NCBI GenBank assembly: GCA_900074885.1
Contig: FJUW01000004.1
Span: 1,210,225-1,274,224 of the forward strand
DNA length: 64,000 nucleotides
Direction: 5' to 3'
DNA from: Rhynchosporium graminicola
Taxonomy: Eukaryota > Ascomycota > Leotiomycetes > Helotiales > Ploettnerulaceae
Position numbers and translations under genes: made by a program. The notes below the pieces were generated by a model that did no database searches, was not told the DNA's origin, and saw only the letters and a program-made list of their open reading frames with translations. Positions 31,731-43,358 of this stretch are shown in pieces (within the stretch, counting starts at the first letter, position 1; each line of letters starts with the position of its first letter).

Positions 31731-33870
31731 ATGGTTGTCCCAAGAGGCGTTCTACTCGCCAGGAACCCTTTCGAAGCTGGAGTCGATGTCGAAGACTGCT
31801 CAAGGCCCATCGATCGTGTCCAATTCAGGGACAATAGCTTTCTGTTACGAGTTCGAGCATCTTCCATTGATCTTGGTGGCCTAGGTAGAACGAGAGAAAG
31901 TAGACAGGAGTTTCCAAGTGTGAATACTATGCCGATTGCTGTCCGGGATTTCCGACCCACATCTCCAGGTGATGAAGATATTGACGCTCTCGAAATGACT
32001 CCTAAATCGCTCAACCAGTTATCCAGATGACACACCACTTCTTCTGTATCTCCAACTCAGTCTGAATACATACAATCGGTTATTGCCAATTCACCATCGA
32101 GCTCATCGCTAGTAAGCTTATAGCTTTCAATCGGACAGTGCTGCAAGGTTTAATAGTCATGGAGGATATGCTCCTATTGTGCAAGAGACGTATCGCCAAG
32201 CTACTCTTGACGAAAGCGGATTGCTTCTCGCTTCTGACAAGAAGCGCTTCGATTTCTCTACGCAAAATGGCGACATGCCACGGACGAACAAGAAAACTGA
32301 GACCTCGCCATTTTTGCAATCAGCGGAGAGGATCCTAAATTTGGACGACATGAAATCCAAACTAATTAGGTAACGCGCGACAGAGAATTTCTTCGCCAAG
32401 CAAGCGTCTTCCGCAATGCGACATCACGCTCGTCGAACTAGTCCGTACGATCTATATAAGAGGCATTCCAAGCAAGAGGGGACTAGAAGAAAGTCATGGG
32501 TGTAAAGAACTTTTGGATATATAGTCTACCTTATACTGAGCGCGTTCATACATCTTATTCTCGTCGGCGTACCTTTGTGGGGTGGTGCAGTTTACAAACT
32601 GTACTGAATCGTTGAAAACAAATTCGTTAAAGCAGGAGGCTATGCGACTGTAGCTATAGTTGGATTGGCAGATTTGTAGATCCATACTGCTTTTCACTAC
32701 ATCACTAACCCGAGATTCAGGTATGCATTTATACCTCTTCTCAATATGTTTAACACAGATCCACTGCAGACTCTGCCAAATACGGCCTTTGATTCACAAG
32801 CTGTCTGACGTTGCTCTATATATACCTGACTATAAGTCTGGGAATATCTTTGAGGCTACCTTGGAAGCAGCAACCAGGATTTTCCCACCAGAAGATATGC
32901 TTGTCATCGCCAACGGCAACTCGCCTATGCCCCTCGATAATACAGGTGACATTTGTACAGAATGTGAAACATCACATTCTTATTCTCCTCTAGGCTCCAA
33001 GATCATAACTCAATTTTGTTAGCTACCAGGTATGAAAAAATTTCCCATATGCTCTGCTCATCTACGATGACGATTTCCTTCCAACAACCTTCCAATTATC
33101 GACAGAGAGACATACCGAGCGAATCAACTATATCGGTTTTATGATCACATCAGTTAGACCAAATGAAAGCTTGGGTACTCTAGTTCAACAAATATAAGAT
33201 CTCGAGTTCAAACTGTCTGGTCTACAATGCCAATTAGCTGGTCTGCTTGGATCGACCACAATCTCTCACGGCGCTATCAGTATGTAGGACTGCTACAGAC
33301 ACTCTACGAGCATTCCGGCTTCAATTTGTCCAAAGTTTGGTTTCTTAGTCACGTTTCCAGAACCCTCGGAAGTTGAATCGTCATGAACAGCGAAGCCTTC
33401 GTCGAGACCAAGATACCAGTAGCTTTTTGTCTCGCTAGCGATGGGAGCAGAGGTGATTTCAGCGAGATGGAAGTCTGGAATGTTCTGGAGGTCTACGAGA
33501 CTTAGGTACACTTCCTCACACCTTTCGTCCTCCCGACCTCTTTCACCGTCCGCACAAGCTTCGGCTGCTACTTCCTAATCGGAACCATCATTCTCTACTT
33601 CTACAACCCTCTGGTATTCAACATCTTTCACCACCGAACTTAAGCGAAGACTCACTTTCAGAGGCGAGATCAGTGTACACGCTTTATCAAGCAAAACTCC
33701 CCTCTTTCACATTCCCTACAGAATATCCTCACAAATTGCAATGTAGTGTCTTACTATTCCTCTATTTTTGTATAGGCGAGGTATTTCGCAACGAGACATC
33801 CGGAGGTCTTGGAAGACGAGAAGGTCGTCTAGGTGGTGCTGAATTTGGATGAGAGGAGGGAGGGAAAGGA
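31731..33870 (+). pseudogene. broken family-2 glycosyltransferase gene
   Basis: Successive plus-strand frames carry, in order, a disordered N-terminal region (from ATG 31731), membrane segments (YIVYLILSAFIHLILVGVPL near 32.5 kb), the GT2 catalytic start (IPDYKSGNIFEATLEAATRI, VIANGNSPMPLDNT near 32.85-32.95 kb), a YALLIYDDDFLP acidic motif (about 33.05 kb), DLEFKLSGLQ and SHGAIS (33.2-33.28 kb), FVETKIPVA (33.4 kb), C-terminal membrane segments and YFATRHPEVLEDEKVV (33.8 kb). In-frame stops interrupt it at 32605, 33195, 33285, 33374 and 33830, with several frame changes. The order matches large fungal type-2 glycosyltransferases with membrane segments (related to chitin and hyaluronan synthases). 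Introns cannot explain this many breaks, so I call it a pseudogene. The stops at 33195 (CAA to TAA) and 33285 (TGG to TAG) each look like one transition. Confidence 0.75.
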
Positions 33871-35263
33871 GAAGAAGAAAATTCCTGGAACAGGTTCACG
33901 ATGTTTCCAAAGACTGTCGTGAGGTCTTGTGATTATTCGCCGATGTTTAGATATATTCCTAAGTCAACGTAAGAGTGTCACTCCACCTATTTACGTCTCA
34001 CTAGCTGCCGAAATATCAGGTAGAAGCTACTTCGTCCAAGGCATAAATAAACTCAAGACAGTTCATTATGCATTCCTTTCTTACCTACTATAGCGAGAAT
34101 CTTAGACCCTCACAATAGCAAAGTATATATCTCTTCTTAAACTATCACTAGAGATAAAAGCTTAGTCTCTCTGTCCATAAATTCCCAACATGAAAACTCC
34201 ACTCACCAAAGCAAAGCGTATTTTAAATTTCCTTTCCTTTTCCTCGTTGTTTACTTCCTTACCCACAGACTTCAAGCGAGATCCGATATCCCAAGCTCCC
34301 CGGCCGGCCACCTGATGTTGACTCCACGTCCATTCCAGCGGAACGAGCGGATATTCAAGATTGGTAGAGATTTCCAAAAGAGATATCTTGAAAGGAATGA
34401 AGGAAGAAAAAAAAGATGGTCGAGATCTCAAAAATGATGAGTAGATACTATTAAATACAAGGAAGCTAGCTAGAAGCGCTGCTTCCTAAAACGCCCTCTT
34501 CCTCACTGCACGGTCGATCGATCGGCTGTCACATCCATCCCGTATCCAGCCCGGACTGTAATGTAATGTAATTTCATCTAAACGACCTGACGGTACCTAT
34601 ACAGTAGGTAGCTAGCTACATTATATGTACTGCTAGATACAATCCCGTACCATTTTCGTGACTTGGCAAAGGTCACTTACTACCTTCTAGATAGTGAAGT
34701 CCTGGAATGGTTTCGCGAGAATGGATCAGTCCGCAGCTCAAATTCCTGCAGAGTTTTGTTTGCTTCTTATGTTTAGAGTAGGTCCTTCACCTGGTACGCC
34801 TTTCCTTCGCCTAGTCTTGAGTAACAAGCTCGGAAATTGCGTTGACTTTCATCTACCTTGAAGTTAGGTCGTCAAAGGCTTATAGCTTTGGCATTCGATT
34901 TGCCTCAACGCACCGAACCCGGCCTAGATGATACTCTATTTACTCGCGCAGCACGAAATCAAGGGTGAAAAATGCATGGCACAAGAGAATCGATGTAAAT
35001 AATTATTATTGACATATTATTCCATTTATTGCCTTCCCCTTCTCGATCCGTCGCTCCTACCCATCCCAAAATACAGAAATACGATGCTGAAATGCTCCTC
35101 ATACTGCTCAAACAATCAGATGTAGGAAAGTCAATGAATGGCATGATCTCATGTATCTCATGCTTCCGATGAAAGGAGTGTTTGCCTTGCCAAAAAAAAT
35201 TGCCTTGCAAAGAAAGGCTTAAGTAAGCAGAACCAACTCCAACGCAGTTACAAAACGCCTCGC
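33871..35263. other. gene-free region downstream of the pseudogene
   Basis: AT-rich 1.4 kb; a GATC tetramer run near 34514-34526 and a TAATG run near 34560. No supported gene. Confidence 0.6.
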
Positions 35264-38205
35264 TTATTTCTTCAGCTCCCGCTCAATGCATCGAACGCAC
35301 AAAACAGCTGTGCCTTCGTCTTGCATCTTCAAAGGAAAGAAAGCACCATCATCGAAAGAGCTCTGACAAGTCGCGCACCGGAAGCACTTTTCGTGCCACT
35401 CGCCGCCTAGTGCTTGCACATACTCGCCTATAACGGCGAGGTTGCACTTCTTGCACTTGGGAGCTTGTCGCTCCGTACGTTTCGTCTGGCAGTTTAGACA
35501 CCATGCATATCCATCCTTCTCAATATGACTATCCCCCGCCAAAAAGGGATCCCCACACTAAATGGAGACAATGAGTTAGTAATGGCCTTTGCGAGGAGAG
35601 GCCGCGGTGGGCGGTAGCCCAACCACAAAAGCCCGGGAATGATGTGAAAAGGAATTTCAAAGAAACTTACCTCCGCGCAGAAGAAGTGTCCATAATGCCA
35701 GCTTTGACCGAGAGCTACCATGTGCTCCCCAATAATGGGCGTAGTGCAGTGCTTGCAGCGTGGCGCAAACAATTCGTGGAAATCGAGATGGCAGTAAAAC
35801 CTTAATCTCTCATCACCATCTTCGGCCATAGTCGCACCTTCCACTTCTAGAATATGCTCTCCTTGCGCTCTCCGTCTGATCCGATCCAGACGTTCGGCGC
35901 ACTTGGTCTTGGGTTCAGGATGGATTTCTAGAGACTCAAGCCCAGTACCACAGGTGAAACATATGAAGCATTCCGGGTGAAAATGCTCTGCGCCTCCGCT
36001 GAGCTTACATACTTTTCCTTCGATTGGTAGTTGGCACTGATGACAGGTCGCGGTTGCCCTTCTGCCAGCTGGAGACCAATGGCCGCGGGAAACCGGGGGT
36101 GGTGCTTGCCGCTGTCCTGTACGACCGGCAGAAGGCTTTGGTGTAGGAAGAGGTCTCTTCGATGGAGATATGGAAGCATTCCCAACTGTGATCTGGGGTA
36201 TGCTGGGAGCTGAAATTGAAATTTGAGGTGCGTCAGGCAGGTTGATTGTAGGGATAGATGGTGCGGAATCAGGAAAATTTATAGTTGGTACATTTGGCTG
36301 AGCAGAATCAGGGAAATTGATTGTAGGAATAGTCGGTGTAGAAGCCGGATGGTTTATCGTTCGCACACTCGGTCTAGAGTCAGGAACATTGATTGTAGGG
36401 ACAGAGGGTTGAGAATCTGGAGAATTGATACTAGGTATGGGAACCGTAGCCGCTTTCTTTACTTGTGTTGGGGGATTGACAGGAAGCTGAATGGTCGGGA
36501 TATTGGATGGGACATCCTTCGAATCTGAGCGAGCAGGTAGGCTTTGCCTCTGGCTGCTGGGGGATCCCCTGTTGATGCGATCGAAGGGTGATCTTCTTCG
36601 CACTTCTGGCTTTACATCAGCCTCATTCGGCTTCCAATTGGAGTCAAAGCTTACAATCGGTCGACCCGGTTTATTGCTTACAGCTGTAGGAGTAGGCAGC
36701 TTAGGGCTGCGATCTTTCAGTCGCATGCTAGTAGCTTGACGAATGTCTTCACTTCTGATCTCAAGCCCATCTTTCATTGGTACAGCCGGTTCTTCTTCAT
36801 CGGCGACTGGTTTGAATTTAGGCCTCTGAGCTTCAGGAAGAGGATTTGCGGTGTAGTTTGGATTTCTTGATTGCGAAGGAGGATTGCGGTGGATTTCGGA
36901 GGCAGAAAATCTCTTGGTCGGCTCTGGAGGGGTACTTTGCGATCGTGCACCCATGCCCATGTCTTGAGCAAACTGCACTCGGTTTAGAGGATTACGAGGT
37001 TTGATACGCAGTGGTTCCGGCATGTCATGACCTTCCGAGGAACTTCCACGATCTGCACTATCCTGCTCCGGCTCTTCCCAAATTTGCTCTCCAGTAAAGG
37101 TGCTAGTGACTTCTCCGCTGATGTTGCGTTTACCACTGGCCTTTCTCCTTGAACCTAGAGGCCTGACACTGCTTGCGAGGCTACCAAACGATTTTCTTGA
37201 TTCTCCTGATGGGCGGATGTCTCTTGCAGATTCCGCAGAAGCACGAATTGCAGCTTCTGGACTTGCGGCTCGCTGACGAAAGTAGTCTGAACCCTCACTG
37301 GAGATTCGGCTACGGGGAGATTGTAATCCTCCACTGCTATTCGAGCCTCCAGATACGGAGCGAGGCATGTCTCTCGCCAAGCCAGTTGCAATATTCAGTC
37401 CATTGTAGCGACCAACGCTTTGTGCGCGAGCGTGCTGGTAGCTGTTCTTTCGCAAGTGATCTTTGTATTTAAAAGGAGCGTCGGGTTGAATAGCAGGCTG
37501 TGGGAATTGGTGTTGGTACACCAGCTCGGAAGCTTCGTCTTGGGCAGCTTTATGGATTCGAAGTTCCTCCTCGATTTCAGGCTTCACAGCCATATCCTCC
37601 ATAGCTTCTCTCAGCGACACAGCTTCTTCCTTCTCCATCCACCGAGAACCTCGCTCCATGTATGTTGCAGTTGGCACAACATCGGATGCTTTGAGAGGTT
37701 TTGGGTCCTTTTCCGATGGCGTTGGGGATTGCACAAGCTGTCTACCAGTTCGAGAAGTGACGGATGAGTATGTGGAGAGGGAAGACTGGGCTCTTCTGTG
37801 GGATAGGACACTCGAGGAGCGAGGTACAGAATCGACTGGGGATATTGGAGCTGGCTCTACAATGGCTTTCGAGGCTAATCCTCTATCGGAGTCCCGTCGA
37901 TTACTGGCAGGTAGAGGTCTGGCACCGCTGGGCCGGGTAACGCGGTTGGTTCGAAGATCCGATAGATAATTTGCTGTTTATTAGATGTTAGAGAACGTTG
38001 TGTGAAACGAGAGCTCGATTATTGCGCGGGATCGAGTTGCAGGATGTCTTGGCATCGACCACCTCTCGATGAGGATATTTAGAAGCAGAACTGCCCAGGC
38101 ACGAGATAACATACCAAATTGATCATTGCTCATGTATACCGGTCCTGGTGGTGTTACTTTTCGATTCCGGTCCTTGGAATCCTTCGACCGGCCTCTGGAC
38201 AGCAT
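35264..38205 (-). CDS. PXL1: paxillin-like protein with three LIM domains
   Basis: Exons 38115-38205, 35671-37973, 35264-35557 give 895 aa. Residues 1-670 are disordered, Ser/Pro/Arg-rich, with five or six copies of an IPTINFPDSAPS-type repeat encoded by 36215-36440. Three LIM zinc-binding domains end the protein: LIM1 (about 675-765, CHQCQLPIEGKVCKLSG ... HPECFICFTCG), which has a long insert before its last ligands; LIM2 (CKHCTTPIIGEHMVALG ... CGDPFLAG, split by intron 2); LIM3 (CKKCNLAVIGEYVQALGG ... CVRCIERELKK). LIM domains bind protein partners. Yeast and fission yeast Pxl1 act at the cytokinetic ring and polarity sites with Rho GTPase signalling; that role is inferred. Symbol is by domain architecture. 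Confidence 0.85.
36215..36440 (-). repeat. in-frame repeat coding for PTINxPDS units
   Basis: Five to six imperfect copies of about 48 bases in the LIM gene, each encoding a variant of (V/I)PTIN(F/V/L)PDS. Divergence between copies shows they are old but kept in frame. Confidence 0.8.
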
Positions 38206-39074
38206 TATGTCGAAAGAAAGCCTCGTAGGCTAGATGTTTTGTGTCTTGGGCGTTGTCCAATGTGGGAGGGAGTATGTAAGTGTACACGCCAATCGTGTCT
38301 TGATATGTCGTTGAACCAGCTTCGAGCAGGCGAATGTTTTGTTTGTATTTGTATCTCAGGAATTGTTGTAGAAGCAACGCAACGAATAAGCCGGTTGTTT
38401 GATTATCGGTCAGATTTAAAATGAATGGAAGATAGAGGTACCAGTGTAGGAAGAAAGAAAAGATTGTGTAACAGAGTGTGAGTCAATACAACCCTACACA
38501 ATCGGTTGCTTTGTACACTACTTGCCTGCCTGCGCTGGCAGGTGGAGTCCGTGAAGCAATGTCAACAAACCGTTCACGGGCCAATTTAGCGCAATGCAAC
38601 CAACCCTCAACTCACTCAAACTGCTGGCCGCATCGCATCGCACTGCATCCGTATGTACAAGTACCGTACCACTCGGATCCGTGCGGTGAGTACCTACCTA
38701 ATGTATCTCATGTACCTAACAGTCAACATTTCAATCCTGCCGAAATAGAGTATGGATATGATTATCCCCAGTGCCGTCCGTCTACTGGGTCTTTTCTTCT
38801 TCTCTGGAACCTTTCTCTTCTGCATCATGCCATCTCATCTCTTCTCACCGCTGTGCGAGCACTGCTCCTCAAGCAAAAAAAGCTTCGCACGTACCGCACC
38901 GCACAGTATTGTACCGTACCGTGCCAACAGAAGTCAGATACGGTACGGAAGCGTACAGTACCTAGGTAATAGCCGGTAAACTAAGGTAGGTAGGTGGTAG
39001 GTAGGTAGATGCCTAAGCTAGGTAAGGAAGGCTCCGGAAGTCGTTTGCTTCTCGCAACTCAGTCTTGTCTAGTC

Positions 39075-39111
39075 GTCTGTCGGTCTGTCGGTCTGTCGGT
39101 CTGTCTGTCTT
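39075..39111. repeat. GTCTGTCG octamer run
   Basis: Four to five near-perfect GTCTGTCG/GTCT units. Confidence 0.85.
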
Positions 39112-39176
39112 GTTCGCGATCGTACAATAACAAGTATGTGCCTGGGGCTTCCAGCTCATGCTAAGTAAGTACCAAC

Positions 39177-39300
39177 CTAGGTAGGTAGGTAGGTAGGTAG
39201 GTAGGTAGGTACTATACTGTAAGCAGCCGTAATCCAGGTATCACGGAGTTGTTTCCGCACCTAGCTCCCTACCTACCTACCTACCTAGGTACCTACCTAT
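39177..39300. repeat. inverted TAGG / CCTA microsatellites
   Basis: Eight to nine TAGG units (39177-39211) and, about 56 bases on, five CCTA units (39268-39287) plus variants. They are reverse complements and could fold into a hairpin in single-stranded DNA or RNA. Confidence 0.85.
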
Positions 39301-39786
39301 CTATGGTTGATGGCAATGAATGAATGGCATTAGGTAGGTAATTTTAGCCCAACAAGCCTGCATAACTCTTATTTATTCCCGATACAGTACTTATACCAGA
39401 GTACCTACAATAGCGTAAATGCAGACCGGATGGGATGGCAATGGGCCCAAGCGACTATTATAGTACCTTGCTCGCCTCCTCGCCTCCCTGACGGTTGCTT
39501 ATCTTTCTTTCTGGGGGAGAACTCCACTCTTGACCTACAAGCATACTGTACCTATACCTACCTACCTACCTACTCATGAACGTCCCCGTTCCCTTCAAAT
39601 AAATGCGTTTAACTCATCTTCTTCCGGTGACTCTTGTTTCATAATAACGCCGTAATCACTCAGAGATAGATGTCTTTTTAACGACTTTGTTTGCCGTGTT
39701 ATGTATATCCTCGCTTCCGCTTTGGATTTTTTCTTTGCCCCACAGGAGCGCATAGCGTCTTTGCGTTTGTGCATTTTTTCGTGACC

Positions 39787-41423
39787 ATGAGGCAATCCGA
39801 AGGTCTCGACAGTATCGATCACGAGAGGCACATGGCGGACCAAGCAAACGAGTCTCTATCAGAAAAGACCATTATCCCTGATGTACCAGAAGTGCCGAAA
39901 CCTTCAGAAGATCAGAAACCGGACGATGTACCTCCGGATGGAGGTTATGGTTGGCTGGTAGTGGCTTGTGTTTGCCTTATCAATGCTCATACCTGGGGTA
40001 TCAATAGTGTATGTCTATAGCTGATTATACTGTAAGAGGTCTGAGCATTCGCTGATATTCGCAGTCTTATGGTGTATTTCTGGCCTACTACCTGGATTAT
40101 GACACTTTTCCAGGTGCATCAGCTCTCGAGTATGCTTTTGTCGGCGGGCTATCAATATCAATGGCTCTGATCATCGCACCTTTGGCAACGGTCTGCGTCG
40201 GTCGCTTCGGAACGCGTTTCACTTTAGGCATTGGTATCGTCCTGGAGACCGCTGGCTTGCTGGGAGCATCATGGGCCTATGAGATATGGCATCTCTTCCT
40301 CTCCCAAGGTCTTGCATATGGATTTGGAATGGGCTTCCTCTTCGTTGCAAGCGTTGGCTTGATTCCTCAATGGTTTAGCACGCAGCGGTCATTTGCCAAC
40401 AGTATCGCCGCTGCTGGTAGCGGTATGGGTGGTCTGATCTACTCTCTGGCTACGAACGCCATGATCAAATCTATCGGTCTAGGCTGGGCATTCCGAATCC
40501 TGGCAATCGTGGCTTGTGCTGTGAATGTCATATGTACGCTGCTCATCAAGGACCGAAACAAGCAAGTCGGCTCAGTACAGATGGCTTTTGATGTCAGTCT
40601 GTTCAAGCGGGTCGAGTTCCTGCTCTTGCTCGGGTGGGGGTTCTTCTCGATGCTCGGATATATCGTACTTTTGTTCTCGTTACCGAGTTATGCGAGAAGT
40701 GTTGGACTCACGGCTAGTCAAGGATCCGTCATAGGTGCATTGCTCAATCTTGGGCAAGGTGTGTCTTCACAAAGTCTACTCAAATCAAATCATCAACTAA
40801 CTCAGCCGATAGGGGTCGGACGACCTTTTGTTGGATATTTTAGTGACTCCTTTGGCCGCATTAACATGGCTTGTACTTGCACCTTCCTAGCAGGGTTTTT
40901 CTGTCTCGTCATCTGGATATTCGCAAAGAGTTACGGAGTTTTGATCTTCTTCTCCGTCATAGTTGGCACTGTCGCTGGAACGCAAGTCATCCTACATTTC
41001 AGCACAGAAAACTACTAACAGAATCACAGGTTTTGGACTACAATCGGCCCCGTTGGAGCAGAAGTTGTCGGTGTCAAGATACTCCCAAGTGCTCTCTCGA
41101 TTGTTTGGATAGTTCTCGTCACACCTTGCACATTCGCTGAACCAATCGGCTTGGAACTACGCCAGGACAGTGGTGATATTTATCTGCACGGGCAGATATT
41201 TACCGGATTCATGTATATCGCCGCGGCGCTTTGCATGTGGTTCCTCAGAGCCTGGAAAATTCAGGAATTGAGTAGAGTGAAAGAGACACAGGCGCAAAGG
41301 GAGCGTGATATTAGAGATGACGATGCGGTGATGAGACCAAATCTATCGAGACACGCAAGTCGTATCAGTGTGAAGAGTACTGTGAAAGCTGCAAAGGGAC
41401 TGTGGTCATGGCAGCGAGTCTGA
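39787..41423 (+). CDS. MFS transporter, monocarboxylate (MCT) family
   Basis: Exons 39787-40008, 40065-40758, 40813-40981, 41030-41423 give 492 aa. The acidic cytosolic N-terminus (1-52) leads to PPDGGYGWLVVACVCLINAH, the MCT-family TM1 signature. About 12 hydrophobic segments follow, with GRFGTRFTLGIGI in loop 2-3, a central loop (KDRNKQVGSVQM), GVGRPFVGYFSDSFGR in loop 8-9 and a basic C-tail (SRHASRISVKSTVKAAKG). Such proteins move monocarboxylates or related small acids with protons across the plasma membrane; the substrate is unknown. Intron 3 (40982-41029) has a GC donor with consensus GCAAGT and is required to join GT to FWTTIGPVGAEVVG. Stops 91 bases from the convergent hemerythrin-like gene. 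Confidence 0.92.
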
Positions 41424-41514
41424 TGGCATGATTGAGTTCAAAGCTGGTTACTGCTTAGCAGTACCCAAATTATATATACCGCGAAACCAAGACCTTGCAA
41501 TTCCAACGAAAACA

Positions 41515-42534
41515 CTACTCAAAGCTTTCCGGACCCAACAACTCCCTCAACCTTCCACTCTCATCACAACTCGCCCACCGCCACCACTCTCTATTCCACT
41601 TCCCTACCGTCCTCGGAATCAGCCATCTAACCACCACCGGCATCGGCCACGCACTCCATATGCCTTCCTCGAACTCAGTATCTAGTTTCTGCGCGAAGAA
41701 TGGTACACCCCCTAATTTCGAAAGCTTGAGAGGCGATTTCGCACCTTCCGCGTTGATGAGTCTCAGTAATGGGAGGGACTGCCCGAATTTGGATAGCTCA
41801 AGCAGAGATGGGATTTCGTCGGCGAGATGGACGATTAGAGAGCGGGCGAAGGTGTCGATTAGGTTATTGAGATGCGTGCCGGAGAAGGTGCTGGGGTGTA
41901 AACTGCTGGTTGAGAGGTACGCTTTGAAAGCTTCTAAGCCGGGCATGAAGGCATCTGAGCATGGTCACCTCTGGCCATCCATATGGACTGCAACAGAGGC
42001 TATCGCCGAATACTGATATTAGATTGTGGTACATACGATGTTGTTCAATATTCCCATCCATAATACCCGTTTCCCCCGTCTTGGCCTCGATCTCAGGAAA
42101 AAACACCCTCTTCCATCTCATGATGCTCATCCAGATTCTCAACCCAGCACTTGCAGTATGAGATGAAAGAGCTGTGGTCTATCGGCTCCATGTGTGGTGC
42201 TTGTAGGTAGATGCTGTTGAGACCTCTGATCATCACGTTGTGGGCGAGAGCCATGACGCTTGCTGCTATATTGATATCAGTTCATGAGATAAACATGATG
42301 CTTCTGGGTGTCGGGAATAACGGATTTGTATTGATGTATGAGAGGAAGCTCTATACATACCTTCGACGTATTGATCATATGGCTTCTATAGGAAACTTTT
42401 AGTACGTGAACCACCGCTTCATAGTCCTAGTCATAAAGAATACTCACACTTGCATTCTGTGCATGAACCGGTGTTTCGATTAACTTGAACCGGCTGGTAG
42501 CGAATCGTCCTTGACGCGCTGGTTTGGATATCAT
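41515..42534 (-). CDS. hemerythrin-like HHE domain protein, one-base frameshift
   Basis: Exons 42448-42534, 42361-42385, 42037-42265, 41515-41954. Joined, they encode FKLIETPVHAQNAS, KPYDQYVEAASVMALAHNVM, NLDEHHEMEEGVF and, after a frame change, FPEIEAKTGETGIMDGNIEQ, HHAFMPGLEAFKAYL and HLADEIPSLLELSKFG. His and Glu residues at helix-like spacing match fungal HHE cation-binding proteins (four-helix di-iron fold). Exon 3 breaks frame at an A6 run (42097-42105 on plus; T6 in sense): five T would give VFFPEIE, six gives VFS then a stop. With one base removed the protein would be about 259 aa. Either a sequencing error or a recent pseudogene. ATG 42618 is an alternative start adding 28 residues. 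Substrate or ligand unknown. Confidence 0.75.
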
Positions 42535-43358
42535 ATTCGCTGTGCGAGGATATACAGTTCTTGCTAGAGGACAAGTAACATGTGCTGGGAAATGTGTATA
42601 TGAAGATGAGATATTCATACAAGAAATACACAAACTGTATGAAGAAAGAAGTATATCGAATGATTGACAGATGGATGAGGGAAGGATGAGCAATGCTGGG
42701 TTATTGCGCAGGTTGTGGGTGGTTCAGGAGGTTTTGGTGCTTCGCTGATGACTGAGGAATACAAAAGCCGGATCCCAGAAGCCGAAGCAATCAACTTATT
42801 GTATATCAAACTCTATTTCTGATGCTTCAATGTGGATTGTTTGTCGGCTTTTGGCAGACTTAATTTTGAAGAGATGAATCGCCTTTGCATTCGTTTGTGG
42901 TTATTGTATCCATAACGAGTTTCGAATCGCTTGGAGCATGGCGGTGGTGCACACTCGACCGGCCGGTATCAAGAATACTGGCCCTCTCATGCTACAAGAG
43001 CTATGGAAGAACTGCATAGTACCATTTTAAATGAAGGAGCACAAGTGAATTACGGTCCTGCTTTCATGGTTTTGCAATGTAAAACTTCATTACACCGTCC
43101 TACGCCATTTCTTTCACGTTCGCCTTGCCATTTGAACGCCTCGAGGAAAGCCAAACCAAACTCCATGCCATAAAATCATGATTCGAAAAACGAACTCGAT
43201 TTTCTCTAGCTCCCATCGTCTTTATATGAGTCTTATAGACTCTGTCTGGCTACTGTCGGCAGGAAGGTTCGATGGTTCCAGACCTTTCCTCAAGTCTAGG
43301 TACTCTTGGAGTTCATTGTACACAGCACCAATTTCAGCAGAGTACACCTAAGCTCGAT
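42535..43358. other. intergenic, nothing recognised
   Basis: 0.8 kb upstream of the hemerythrin-like gene and downstream of the small orphan gene. No supported gene. Confidence 0.6.

Larger units (their letters stand above)
38206..39786. other. repeat-rich promoter region upstream of MFS transporter
   Basis: 1.6 kb between divergent LIM and MFS genes. Contains repeated GTACC/GGTAC words (38640-38970), GTCTGTCG octamers (39075-39111), a TAGG run (39177-39211) facing a CCTA run (39268-39300), and CCTA again (39554-39572). No supported gene. Confidence 0.6.

Noticed and set aside
27608..33870. Secondary metabolite cluster (hydratase, P450, glycosyltransferase)
   Set aside because: No polyketide synthase, NRPS, terpene cyclase or other backbone enzyme; one member is a pseudogene.
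39177..39300. Telomere-like repeat
   Set aside because: Unit is TAGG, not TTAGGG; arrays are short and internal.
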